The translations under genes were made by a program, and so were the position numbers. A stretch of DNA of 64,000 nucleotides from Candidatus Zipacnadum vermilionense (GTDB lineage Bacteria > Armatimonadota > Zipacnadia > Zipacnadales > Zipacnadaceae): the NCBI GenBank assembly GCA_029821755.1, contig JALGSV010000006.1, positions 62,001 to 126,000 of the forward strand, in the 5' to 3' direction. Under the pieces are notes generated by a model that had not been told where the DNA came from, did not search any database, and was given only the letters and a program-made list of their open reading frames with translations. Each line of letters starts with the position of its first letter. The first letter of the stretch is position 1. Below are positions 53,509 through 61,005 of this stretch, piece by piece.

Positions 53509-53558
53509 CTCCGGCTCCTAATCGCAAGCGAACTTCTGACCGGAACTCCCCGTCACTT

Positions 53559-54239
53559 ATGAGCAGACGCGCTCACAACCAGGACAAGGTGGAGGCGCTG
53601 GTCGGAGCCGCCCGCGCCGGCGACCTGGAGGCCTTCGAGGGGCTCGTGGCCCACTACCAGGACCGCGTCTATAACTATGTTCTGCGCATGATCTACGATC
53701 CGCTGGAGGCGCAGGATGTGGCGCAGGAGACTTTCGTTCGTGCCTGGCAGGGCCTGCCGCGCTTCCGGGGAGCCTCCAGCTTCCAAACCTGGCTCTACCG
53801 GATCGCCTCTAACCTGGCCATCGACGCCGCCCGTACCCGCAAGCGCCGCGGCCTGGCCACCGTCTCGCTGGACGAGCGGGTCGAGGGTGTGGACGCGACC
53901 GAGCTGGAGCACGACTTGCCCGACGAGAGCCGTTACGGACCGGCCGAGGCGCTGGAGCAGCAGGAGTTACGCCAGTATGTCTGGGAAGCCATCGGAGAAC
54001 TGTCGGACAAGCTGCGCCCGGTGATTGTTCTGACTGATTTGCAGGGCCTTAGCTACAGAGAGGTCGCCAAGATCCTGGGGTGCCCGGTCGGCACCGTCAA
54101 AAGCCGGCTGTTCAATGCCCGCGGTCAACTGCGGGATAAGCTCAAGGAGAGGCTGCCTCTGGAGATACTGAGCGTGTGGTCCGCGCCGGCGGGGAGCGCC
54201 ACCCTGGGGGCCACGGGCGTGGGTGGCAATCGTTCATGA
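53559..54239 (+). CDS. ECF-type RNA polymerase sigma factor
   Basis: 226 residues. Region 2 is visible as LVAHYQDRVYNYVLRMIYD, with the -10 recognition part QDVAQETFVRAWQ and TWLYRIASNLAID. Region 4 is LRPVIVLTDLQGLSYREVAKIL with CPVGTVKSRLFNARGQLR. It directs RNA polymerase to a stress or envelope regulon. Its last codons overlap the ATG of the zinc-finger anti-sigma-like gene (ATGA), the usual arrangement for a sigma/anti-sigma pair. The ATG at 53559 is chosen because the open frame upstream crosses the two-hairpin repeat. Confidence 0.95.
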   Translation: MSRRAHNQDKVEALVGAARAGDLEAFEGLVAHYQDRVYNYVLRMIYDPLEAQDVAQETFVRAWQGLPRFRGASSFQTWLYRIASNLAIDAARTRKRRGLATVSLDERVEGVDATELEHDLPDESRYGPAEALEQQELRQYVWEAIGELSDKLRPVIVLTDLQGLSYREVAKILGCPVGTVKSRLFNARGQLRDKLKERLPLEILSVWSAPAGSATLGATGVGGNRS

Positions 54240-54502
54240 AATGTAGATACTTCCGCAGACTGATCGTACTGACGAAAGAAGCTGAACTGACCCACAAGCA
54301 GCGCAGCTCGGGCAACCACCACCAGGCCGAATGCCTGCCCTGCCGCGAGTTCTGTCGGGAGATGCGCGGGGTGGAACACCTGCTAAGCCTGGTCCGCAGC
54401 GACGAGGCCTCGGTCGACTTCTCCGGCGCCGTCATGCAGCGCATCCGCGAAACCCCCACCCGCTCCCGCCGGGCCGGCTTCTTCCTCCCCTGGCGGCGCT
54501 AG
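54236..54502 (+). CDS. Short zinc-binding anti-sigma-like protein
   Basis: 88 residues. The H-x3-C-x2-C zinc-anti-sigma motif is present (HHQAECLPC). It has no membrane segment, and the body is short and charged (MRGVEHLLSLVRSDEASVDF). By position and motif it should hold the sigma factor encoded just before it; it is translationally coupled by a 4-base overlap. Without a membrane domain it may sense a cytoplasmic redox or metal signal; that is inference. Confidence 0.75.
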   Translation: MKCRYFRRLIVLTKEAELTHKQRSSGNHHQAECLPCREFCREMRGVEHLLSLVRSDEASVDFSGAVMQRIRETPTRSRRAGFFLPWRR

Positions 54503-54534
54503 CGCGATGGCCTCGTCTCTTCTTCTCCTCCCCA

Positions 54535-54564
54535 TTGACTATCATCCGGGATTGGCTATATAAT
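54535..54564 (+). promoter_or_regulatory. Sigma-70-like promoter
   Basis: TTGACT (54535-54540) and TATAAT (54559-54564) with an 18-base spacer lie 64 bases before the secretin-N-like gene. This gives that gene its own housekeeping promoter, separate from the sigma/anti-sigma transcript. Confidence 0.75.
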
Positions 54565-54627
54565 GCTTCAGTAGGAAAAGTTCATGCCGAGTGTCGAAGC
54601 AATGCCGCCTTAAGGGGCGGGTCAGAC

Positions 54628-55341
54628 ATGAGTAAGACCTCAGCGATGGTCTTGATCGCGATTTGCGGGCTGCTTAGCGCCAGGGCAGTAGCTGCGCCCG
54701 ACATCAGCCTGTCAGCGTCAGAGGCAACTTTGGCGTCTCAACTGGAATTGCTGGCCCGAGCGACAGGCATTCAGTATAGCCTGGGGCCAGGTCTGGCCGA
54801 CCATCTGGTGTCTTACCAAGTGACTGGTTCCGTTCGCGAAGTGCTTCAGGCGATGGCCGCGAGCGCAGATGCGGACCTTGCGGAAGTGGGGGCCGTCTGG
54901 ACTCTCCAGGTGAAGCCCCAACCAACTCCGCCCACACGCCTCGCGCCTCCGCCATCACCTCCGCCCCCGCAGAGGGCTATCTCGCCAGCGACGGCTCTGA
55001 CCCCGTTCGACACGTATTGGCAACAGCAGATGCGGGCAGGTCTCCAAATCGAACAAAACCCACCTGCTTATGCGCCTGGCGTATTCAACGGCCCAGGCGG
55101 TTGGTACTACCGCAACGACCTCGGGCAACACATGGGATTGGACGAATCCGGCAACTGGTTTCGCACCCCGATCCCCGGTTCGCGCCTGGACCGAGTTAAG
55201 GAGGGCGTTATCGGCGGCACGTTCCTTCCGTGGCTACCCAGTGGTATTTACGGCGGTACGTTCCGTTCGTGGTCGCCCAGACCCGGTGTTATCATGGGAA
55301 GTGGTGTCATCAGCGGTACGTTCCACCCGCGAGATCCGTAG
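54628..55341 (+). CDS. Secreted protein with secretin/TonB N-like domain and C-terminal repeats
   Basis: 237 residues. The signal peptide is residues 1 to about 23 (VLIAICGLLSARAVAA). Residues 25-90 resemble the STN domain of secretins and TonB receptors (ATLASQLELLARATGIQYSL, then SVREVLQAMAA). A Pro-rich linker (95-115) and an Asn/Gly/Trp-rich part follow. The end carries three related G-x-x-x-G-T-F units (GVIGGTF, GIYGGTF, GVISGTF). There is no channel-forming secretin domain, so it may be a cell-surface or decoy protein. AAGGGGCGG precedes the ATG. Codon use and GC are less extreme than next door. Confidence 0.6.
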   Translation: MSKTSAMVLIAICGLLSARAVAAPDISLSASEATLASQLELLARATGIQYSLGPGLADHLVSYQVTGSVREVLQAMAASADADLAEVGAVWTLQVKPQPTPPTRLAPPPSPPPPQRAISPATALTPFDTYWQQQMRAGLQIEQNPPAYAPGVFNGPGGWYYRNDLGQHMGLDESGNWFRTPIPGSRLDRVKEGVIGGTFLPWLPSGIYGGTFRSWSPRPGVIMGSGVISGTFHPRDP

Positions 55342-55489
55342 TGACCGCGCCCCGCTGTAACAGGCGGCAGCGAAAAGCGCTCGTCGCGGACTAGACGACG
55401 CATCCCCGCGTTTTCCGTCGTTACTAGTCTACCGGCGAAGGCCAGCGCTACCGCAACAGACCCGTGAGAGGCGGACAAGGAGAACGAGG

Positions 55490-55702
55490 ATGGCTACCTA
55501 CGCGGAGATTCTGGCGTATGTACGTGAGACTTCCGGCCGCTCGGTCAAGACCTGCTGGATTGCACACGTCAAGGAGCTAAACGGGTTGCACCCTTCAGTT
55601 GCGCCAAACCGCATCTCATCGAAGGTCAGACAGAACCCATGCGAGCCGTGGGCAAGGCCGCTGATCGAGGAAGCGATGCGGCATTTCGGGATGATCGGTT
55701 GA
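55490..55702 (+). CDS. Small conserved hypothetical protein
   Basis: 70 residues. The core TCWIAHVKELNGL, then PNRISSKVRQNPCEPW and EEAMRHFGMIG, is a pattern I recall from small proteins of unknown function in many bacteria, sometimes mis-annotated as an RNA methyltransferase. It has one helical domain and two conserved Cys (residues 21 and 51). AAGGAGAACGAGG precedes the ATG. It stands alone; the preceding 148 bases hold weak inverted repeats only. Confidence 0.65.
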   Translation: MATYAEILAYVRETSGRSVKTCWIAHVKELNGLHPSVAPNRISSKVRQNPCEPWARPLIEEAMRHFGMIG

Positions 55703-55749
55703 GACGGGCGGGAATCGACAACCGATTCTCTCTCCCCTCCCCTCTCTGA

Positions 55750-56211
55750 TTATCGATTATCGTTTATCGATCCTCCCTCCGCCTCCCGTTGGATCGCCGC
55801 CAGCATCGCGTCCGTATTCGCCTGCATCTTCTTCCTCAGCAGGTTCTGAATCAGCGCCCCCACCAGGGGCACGTTGTAATCGTAGTCCAGCCGCAGACGC
55901 AGCCGCGTCCCCTCTCCCTCCGCCGCGAACTCCCACCGTCCACTGTAGTCGGTGAAGTCCCCTTCCGTCTGCCGGAAGACGCAGGTGTGCTCCTGGTCGC
56001 TCCAGAAGTCCTCCTCCGTCCAGGCGATGGTCCGCCGCAGCTCCTTGATCGCCCCCACCCAGCGGCTCACCTGCCGCTCCGGCGTCTGCTCCAGGATCGT
56101 GACCTCCTCTACGTTCTCCATGAACTGCGGAAACCGCTCAATATCGCGCGCCAGGGCATAGACCCGCTCCAGCGGGGCGTTGACGACGACTTCACTCTCA
56201 ACTGTCGGCAT
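55750..56211 (-). CDS. SRPBCC/polyketide-cyclase-like lipid-binding protein
   Basis: 153 residues of START/SRPBCC fold: SEVVVNAPLERVYALARDI, FPQFMENVEEVTILEQ and a final helix PLVGALIQNLLRKKMQANTD. It binds a hydrophobic ligand and resembles coenzyme Q-binding COQ10-type proteins. AGGAGGAG precedes the ATG at 56211. It may share a transcript with the HAD gene on the same strand 68 bases upstream. Confidence 0.85.
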   Translation of the reverse strand: MPTVESEVVVNAPLERVYALARDIERFPQFMENVEEVTILEQTPERQVSRWVGAIKELRRTIAWTEEDFWSDQEHTCVFRQTEGDFTDYSGRWEFAAEGEGTRLRLRLDYDYNVPLVGALIQNLLRKKMQANTDAMLAAIQREAEGGSINDNR

Positions 56212-56278
56212 AATACTCCTCCTCAGGTGTCCCTCTGCGGGCGTTGCGCTCGGGGCGAGCCGTCTCGCTCCCGGCTGC

Positions 56279-57088
56279 TTACCCCTTCCCCAGGAACCAG
56301 TCAATTGCCTCGGCCACGCCGGTTTCCTGGTGCTGCGGCACGAATTCGGCGGCCTGCTGGAGCGCCTCCTCGCCGCCGGGCATGGCCACCGGGCAGCCGG
56401 CGTGCTCCAGCATCGGCATGTCGTTCATGCGGTCCCCCACCGCCATTATCCGCTCCCGGGGCACGGAGAAATGCTCGCTCAGCCAGTCCAGGGCCGCGCC
56501 CTTGGTCGCCTCCAGCGGCATGAACTCCAGGTACTCGATCATGGAGGGCGTCACGTACAGCCGGCCTTGCCAGCGCGCCTGAAACTCCGGCAGCAACGCC
56601 TCGATCACCGGCGGCTCGTCGACGATCAGCAGCTTGATCGGCCGCTGCCCGCGGAATCGGCGCAGGTCCCCCGCCGGCACACAGTCCATCTCCGCCCGCC
56701 GGCAGTACAGCCGCGCCCACTTGTGGCAAGCCGTGACGTACAGCGTATCCCCCAGGTAATACTGCAGATGCAGCCGCCGCGCCACACATTCCTCCACCAC
56801 TTCCTCCGCCAAGTCCGCCGAGATCAGCGCCTCGTGCAGCGTCTCGCCACCTCCCGGCATACGAATGACCGCGCCGTTGAAGGACACCATCGGCGTGTCC
56901 TGCAGCCCCAGCCGCCGGACGATGAGGTCCGCGGAAACGTACGGCCGCCCCGTCACGATTACTACCTCCGCTCCCACTTCCTGCGCTCGCGTAATAGCCG
57001 CCAGGTTCTCCGCAGAGACGGAGTTGTCGTCCGCCAGCAAAGTGCCGTCTAGATCAAGTGCGATCAGTTTGTCCGATTTGTCTGCCAC
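56279..57088 (-). CDS. Cof-type HAD-superfamily phosphatase
   Basis: 269 residues. HAD motif I is DLDGTLL (residues 11-17), motif II lies in VTGRPY, the lysine of motif III is in PIKLLIVDE or EATKGAAL, and motif IV is VGDRMNDMPML near 220. The C2 cap lies between 85 and 195. Such enzymes dephosphorylate sugar phosphates or flavin/pyridoxal phosphates. The start is GTG at 57088; further upstream the frame runs into a palindromic repeat (57108-57150). Confidence 0.92.
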   Translation of the reverse strand: MADKSDKLIALDLDGTLLADDNSVSAENLAAITRAQEVGAEVVIVTGRPYVSADLIVRRLGLQDTPMVSFNGAVIRMPGGGETLHEALISADLAEEVVEECVARRLHLQYYLGDTLYVTACHKWARLYCRRAEMDCVPAGDLRRFRGQRPIKLLIVDEPPVIEALLPEFQARWQGRLYVTPSMIEYLEFMPLEATKGAALDWLSEHFSVPRERIMAVGDRMNDMPMLEHAGCPVAMPGGEEALQQAAEFVPQHQETGVAEAIDWFLGKG

Positions 57089-57107
57089 AGTAACCCCACA
57101 AGTAAAA

Positions 57108-57150
57108 GGGGCGGGCTCTCGCGCAAGTCGCGAGGGGCAGCCCGCCCGCG
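57108..57150. repeat. GGGCGGGCT palindrome
   Basis: GGGGCGGGCTCTCGCG pairs with CGCGAGGGGCAGCCCGCCC, with a small bulge, around CAAGT. It is related to the CCCACGCGG family by its GGGCGGGCT core and lies in the leader of the HAD gene. Confidence 0.6.
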
Positions 57151-57219
57151 TAGTCATGCCCGACTAAGGATAACTGAACCGTTCTTCCGCTGCAAGGGAA
57201 GAGGACGCCGGGGCGGGCC

Positions 57220-58326
57220 TCATTGCGCCTCGTGCCACCTCGCCAACATCTCTCCCGCCAGCGGCATGGTCTCGTCCCTCCCGCACGACAGGATCAGCCC
57301 CCGTCGCTCGCCCTGGAGATAGCGGATCACCCGCGCGAAGTACGCCTCCAGACTCTCCTGCGGACCCCGATCGAGGTAGCCGTAGTACAGCTTCCCCGCC
57401 CCGAGAACGGCCTCGAACACTGCCGCCAGGTCATACCGGTTTGGCTGTCCCAAGTTGATCCCCTTGACTCCCGGCAAACTCAGGTACAGCGGCACCAGGT
57501 GGAAGTCCCCACCGCACCAATGCACCCACCCGCCGCCGAAGGCCTCCAGCCCCCGCTGGTGGTAGGGCAGCACGAACTCCTCGTGCAGCCGCGGCGAGAG
57601 CAGCGTCCCCGAGTCGTCGCACATCCGCACCCCCGCGCCCACCATCTGCAAGTTCCCGCTGTGGTGCCCACCGTCCAGCGGCTCCCCCGTCGCCTGCTTC
57701 AGCCGCTTGGTGCCCTCCACATAGACGTGGGTCGCCAGCTCCATCAGATGGTGCACGAAGGGCGGGTCGTCCACCAAGTCGGTCAGCAGATCATGCCCGC
57801 GCGCCAGGTGGGCCAGGTCGAAGGGGCCCTGCGTGTCGGGCAGGTATACCTCCAGCCGCCCGCCCAACTCCCGCCGGAAATGCTCCGCGACCCGGCACAT
57901 CGTCGGCACCAGACTGCTTTCCCAGTCCAGGTCCTCCGGCTCCAGCCCCGCCAGCCGCTCCTTGCTGGCCGGGGCCGTCACCCACGGCGCCCCGTACCGC
58001 GCCGACAGCTCATACTCCACGCCAAAGACCGAGGCCAGTCCGCCCACCCCGAACTGTGGCCGCACCGACAGCACCGAATCGGACTGCGCCGGGTGCACCT
58101 TGACCGCATTCAGCAGCGCCTCATGCAGCATCTTGTCCGGGTCGGCCACCTGCTCCGGCAGCGTGTAGACCTGCCCGTCCCAAGGCTGACCCACAGCCTC
58201 CACCAGCAGGGGCAGGTAGTCGGCCTGCTCGCCGCGCCAAACGGCAGCCTGGCGGGCCTCGGCCACTTCCCGCCGGGCATCCGGCGCCGCCAGTTGATCC
58301 AGCAGATGCAGGTTAAGGTCAGACAT
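57220..58326 (-). CDS. Uroporphyrinogen-decarboxylase-like protein
   Basis: 368 residues of UroD-like fold, diverged from the pair at 8-11 kb. Recognisable parts are LPDTQGPFDLAHL, MCDDSGTLLSPRLHEEFVLP, WVHWCGGDFHLVPLY (His and Cys, as in cobamide methyltransferase relatives), and KLYYGYLDRGPQ. It is probably a methyltransferase or decarboxylase with unknown substrate. It is followed on the same strand, upstream in DNA, by a sugar-isomerase-like gene 36 bases away, so the two form an operon. Confidence 0.75.
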   Translation of the reverse strand: MSDLNLHLLDQLAAPDARREVAEARQAAVWRGEQADYLPLLVEAVGQPWDGQVYTLPEQVADPDKMLHEALLNAVKVHPAQSDSVLSVRPQFGVGGLASVFGVEYELSARYGAPWVTAPASKERLAGLEPEDLDWESSLVPTMCRVAEHFRRELGGRLEVYLPDTQGPFDLAHLARGHDLLTDLVDDPPFVHHLMELATHVYVEGTKRLKQATGEPLDGGHHSGNLQMVGAGVRMCDDSGTLLSPRLHEEFVLPYHQRGLEAFGGGWVHWCGGDFHLVPLYLSLPGVKGINLGQPNRYDLAAVFEAVLGAGKLYYGYLDRGPQESLEAYFARVIRYLQGERRGLILSCGRDETMPLAGEMLARWHEAQ

Positions 58327-58362
58327 ATCGGCACCTGCGGGGCCGCCCGCGACCCTCGACTA

Positions 58363-59244
58363 TCACTTATCCAGCTCCGCGAGCATCTCCGTTATGTTCC
58401 CCAGGCAAATCCGGCTCGCTTCCTCCCCGCCCTCGCTAAAGGTCGCCCCGCCGGGACGATTGAGCAACTCCGTGTCTAGCTCCTTGGCCATCCGCCAGTG
58501 CGTCTCCAGCGAGCAGGCCCCGTTGTAGCCCATCTCCTTCAGCGCGCGAAGCTGGCCGGGGAAATCGATGTATCCCCCGTCGCCGACTGGCACGGTGCGG
58601 GCCCCCTCCGGGGCGCCGGCGTCCTTGACCGCGTCCTTCAGGTGTACGTGGATGACCCACGGCTTCATCTTCTCCCAGGCCTCGGGGAAGGGCCGCTCCC
58701 CCGTCTTTGCATAGACCTCGTTGGCTGGGTCCCAGATCGCCCGGATACGCGGGTGGTTGAGGTCCTCGTACAACCGCGCCGCCTCGGCGGCCGTGCCGAT
58801 ATGCGTGGAGGCCTCGTTCTCGATCCCCAGGTAAATGTCTTCCTCCTCGCAGATGCGCAGCGGCTCCTCGAAGGCGTCCAGCAGTTGCGGCCAGACGTCC
58901 GCCGCCGGGCCCGTGCGCCAAAAGGTGAACCCGCGCACGATCAACGTGTCCCACAGGTGGGCCATTTCGGCGAACCGCCGCAGATACCCCAGGTGCTGGG
59001 CGTGCTGCTCGGCGTTGCCCAGGTCACACTTAAAGAAGGGCGAGGCCAGGGCGACGATGCGCAGGCCCGCGTCGTCCAGGATCTGCTTGAGGTTACGGCA
59101 GTCCTCATCGGTCAGTACCGGCAGCGGCTTGTCCCACACCGACCGGGGCTCTACCCCTTTGAGGATGGGGAAGTCTTGAGCCACGGCGACGATGCGCGCC
59201 GGGTCCTGGGAGATCTCGTCGGAGATAACGCTAATGGTGAACAT
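58363..59244 (-). CDS. Sugar phosphate isomerase/epimerase-like TIM-barrel protein
   Basis: 293 residues of the AP-endonuclease-2/xylose-isomerase-like barrel. ISVISDEISQDPARIV is at the start. Metal-ligand candidates are Glu in GIENEAST, Asp-Pro in IWDPANEV, His in VIHVHLKD and Glu in SLETHWR. It isomerises or dehydrates a sugar derivative in the cytoplasm. AGGAGG lies nine bases before the ATG at 59244. The longer frame upstream crosses the parS-like palindrome and is rejected. Confidence 0.87.
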   Translation of the reverse strand: MFTISVISDEISQDPARIVAVAQDFPILKGVEPRSVWDKPLPVLTDEDCRNLKQILDDAGLRIVALASPFFKCDLGNAEQHAQHLGYLRRFAEMAHLWDTLIVRGFTFWRTGPAADVWPQLLDAFEEPLRICEEEDIYLGIENEASTHIGTAAEAARLYEDLNHPRIRAIWDPANEVYAKTGERPFPEAWEKMKPWVIHVHLKDAVKDAGAPEGARTVPVGDGGYIDFPGQLRALKEMGYNGACSLETHWRMAKELDTELLNRPGGATFSEGGEEASRICLGNITEMLAELDK

Positions 59245-59329
59245 GGAGACCGCCTCCTGCGAGGGGATCGGGATAGGGATGCAGGGCGCATTTCGGCGGG
59301 AGGCAAGCAAAGACCTTCCGTGTGGGCGA

Positions 59330-59363
59330 GGTTTCATGTGAAACACTTGTTTCACATGAAACA
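59330..59363. promoter_or_regulatory. Paired parS-like palindromes
   Basis: Two 16-base sites, GGTTTCATGTGAAACA (59330-59345) and TGTTTCACATGAAACA (59348-59363), lie two bases apart. Their shared arms form a perfect 15-bp inverted repeat. Each differs from the bacterial parS consensus TGTTTCACGTGAAACA by one or two bases. They lie between divergent genes, 46 bases before a promoter for the TetR gene, so an operator role is equally possible. Confidence 0.5.
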
Positions 59364-59408
59364 TTGCCGGGAAGCGGAGAGAATGTTGCGCGTTTTCTGA
59401 ACTTCCCC

Positions 59409-59437
59409 TTGACACCCGCCGTCATATCAGGTATAAA
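59409..59437 (+). promoter_or_regulatory. Sigma-70 promoter of the TetR gene
   Basis: A perfect TTGACA (59409-59414) and TATAAA (59432-59437) are separated by 17 bases. The predicted transcript start falls near 59444, only about 12 bases before the ATG, so the message is nearly leaderless. Confidence 0.85.
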
Positions 59438-59455
59438 GTAATCGTCTGATGACTT
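59436..59455. promoter_or_regulatory. Candidate TetR operator
   Basis: AAGTAATCGTCTGATGACTT is a 20-base imperfect palindrome (one mismatch in eight paired positions). It overlaps the -10 box and runs up to the ATG of the TetR gene. The placement suggests autorepression. Confidence 0.5.
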
Positions 59456-60046
59456 ATGCCCAAGATACTCGGGCGGCCCCCCGCCGAAGAAGCCAAACGC
59501 GAAGACATCGTCAGTGCCGCTCTCGTCCTCTTCCGGGAACGCGGGATCAAGGCTACTACTATCCGCGAGATAGCGGCGGAGGCGGGAGTCACCAGCGGCG
59601 CGTTGTACCGGCACTTTGACAGCAAGGTCAGCCTGGCCCAGGCCCTGTTTGAGGATTGCGCTGATCGTATGACCGCCTCCCTCCGGCAAGCGGCTGGCGA
59701 GACGGACGACCCCCGCGAGGCCCTGACGTGCACCACCCGGGCTCTGCTGGAGTTCTCCCGCGCGGAGCCGGCGGCGTTCGGGTATATTCTGGACCGCCAC
59801 GAGCGCGAGGTCCAGCGCGCCCAGGTCGGCCGGGTCCTGCCCAAGGACGTCTTCGAGGAGACCATTCGTGCGGGGGTAGAGCGAGAACACTTCCCCCCCC
59901 AGGACGTCAGTCTAAGCGCCGCCCTGATCATCGGCATGAGCCTACGCGCGGTCTTCTTCCACGAGCGGGAGATGCTGGAGTCGTCCTGGGAGGAGATGGC
60001 CGACCGGGTAGTAGCGGCGGCCCGCCGGGTGGTTACACAAGAATGA
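59456..60046 (+). CDS. TetR-family transcriptional regulator
   Basis: 196 residues. The N-terminal helix-turn-helix (about 12-58) contains ALVLFRERGIKATTIREIAA and TSGALYRHFDSK. The C-terminal ligand-binding helices are unique. It is predicted to repress its own promoter and the ferredoxin, DsrE-like and CooS-like genes that follow in the same direction. No ribosome site is seen before the ATG, in keeping with the very short leader. Confidence 0.93.
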   Translation: MPKILGRPPAEEAKREDIVSAALVLFRERGIKATTIREIAAEAGVTSGALYRHFDSKVSLAQALFEDCADRMTASLRQAAGETDDPREALTCTTRALLEFSRAEPAAFGYILDRHEREVQRAQVGRVLPKDVFEETIRAGVEREHFPPQDVSLSAALIIGMSLRAVFFHEREMLESSWEEMADRVVAAARRVVTQE

Positions 60047-60049
60047 CCG

Positions 60050-60083
60050 CAGGGCGCGGGCTAGAAAGCCCGCGCCACACGGA
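60050..60083. repeat. CCCACGCGG palindromic family, single-hairpin form
   Basis: GGCGCGGGCT pairs with AGCCCGCGCC around AGAA, followed by ACACGGA. It lies between the TetR stop and the ferredoxin ribosome site. The same single-hairpin form occurs at 44957-44993. Confidence 0.65.
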
Positions 60084-60103
60084 AGAGACAAGGAGGAATC
60101 ACC

Positions 60104-60487
60104 ATGCCCCAAGTACTGCGCAAGATAGTCAGCATCGACGAGGACCTCTGCAATGGCTGCGGCGCTTGCGTCGCCCCCTGCGCCGAGGGCGCCATACAAA
60201 TGGTGGACGGTAAGGCGAAGGTCGTCCGCGACGAGCTGTGCGACGGCGCCGGCTTCTGCCTGGGCGTCTGCCCCACCGGGGCCTTGCAGATCACCGAGCG
60301 CGAGGCCGAGGCCTTCGACGAAGGCGCGGTGGAACAGCATCTGGAGGAGCGTGGCCCCCTAGCGGTCACCGAGACTTGCTTCCGCTGCGGCACCAACGAG
60401 AATGATGCTCCGCTGCTTCCTTGCCGCACCGGGGGGAAGAGCGTCTGGGTCTGCACACGCTGCCTGCCTGCGTTGATTCATGGGTGA
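60104..60487 (+). CDS. Ferredoxin-like protein with extra C-terminal Cys cluster
   Basis: 127 residues. Cluster motif one is Cys16, 19, 22 and 26 ([11 protein letters not shown]). Motif two has only Cys46, 52 and 56, lacking the usual cysteine at 49 ([12 protein letters not shown]), so the second cluster may be incomplete or carry another ligand. The C-terminal part has five more cysteines (92, 95, 107, 117, 120; CFRCGTNEN, then VCTRC), a possible zinc ribbon or further metal site. It is likely the electron carrier for the CooS-like protein two genes downstream. AGGAGGAATCACC precedes the ATG. Confidence 0.88.
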   Translation: MPQVLRKIVSIDEDLCNGCGACVAPCAEGAIQMVDGKAKVVRDELCDGAGFCLGVCPTGALQITEREAEAFDEGAVEQHLEERGPLAVTETCFRCGTNENDAPLLPCRTGGKSVWVCTRCLPALIHG

Positions 60488-60524
60488 TTCGTCCCGGGTA
60501 CGACGGGCGCCTCGTCGGTTTGGC

Positions 60525-60555
60525 GGGGAGCACCGGCGAGACGCCGGTGCTCCCC
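60525..60555. repeat. Perfect 14-bp hairpin between ferredoxin and DsrE-like genes
   Basis: GGGGAGCACCGGCG and CGCCGGTGCTCCCC are separated by AGA. It ends two bases before the GGAGGAAAGGAG that supplies the ribosome site of the next gene. A related but diverged word (GGCACCGGCGTCTCGCG) is at about 26038. Without a T-run, it may be a transcript stabiliser or attenuator. Confidence 0.65.
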
Positions 60556-60577
60556 GGAGGAAAGGAGAAATGAACCA

Positions 60578-60907
60578 ATGAAGAAGGTCGCCTATCTTAT
60601 AACCAGGAGTGGAACCCAGGAACTCATCGGCGGCTGCCTGCTCAACACCACCAGCACCGGACGCCAGGGCGTGCAGGTCGTAGCTATGTACTTCGCGGAG
60701 GACGGTGTCTTCCACCTGGTCAAGGGCAGCAAGAATGCCGCTAAGGTCGCTCGCGCCATAGCCGAGCAGGGCGTGAAGGTGCTGGCGTGCGAGTGCTCCG
60801 TGAACAACCGTGGTCTCGAGGACCTGTTGATAGACGGCGTGGAGACCGGCCATTTCGCCGAGTTCTTCGCCGCCGCCGAAGAGGCGGACCACGTGATCGC
60901 CCTGTAG
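60578..60907 (+). CDS. DsrE/DsrF-like small protein
   Basis: 109 residues of DsrE-like alpha/beta fold: KKVAYLITRSGTQELIGGC, QVVAMYFAEDGVFHLVKG and EQGVKVLACECSVNNRGL. Cys20 and Cys72/Cys74 could serve as the persulfide or metal-handling sites found in DsrE/TusD-type proteins. In this operon it could deliver sulfur or hold a metal during maturation of the CooS-like enzyme; this is inference. AAGGAG precedes the ATG by ten bases. Confidence 0.75.
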   Translation: MKKVAYLITRSGTQELIGGCLLNTTSTGRQGVQVVAMYFAEDGVFHLVKGSKNAAKVARAIAEQGVKVLACECSVNNRGLEDLLIDGVETGHFAEFFAAAEEADHVIAL

Positions 60908-61005
60908 GAAGAGGGAGCACAGGCTTCCCCGCCGATGCCTCCAGCGACGTTACCCAAGCGGGCAGGCTTGCCGGCCTGCCCTACCCAGACAAGGAGTGAC
61001 CCCCC

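Noticed and set aside
60525-60555. Rho-independent terminator between ferredoxin and DsrE-like genes
   Set aside because: The hairpin is perfect but is followed by GGAGGAAAGGAG, not T residues, so termination is not supported; kept only as a repeat.
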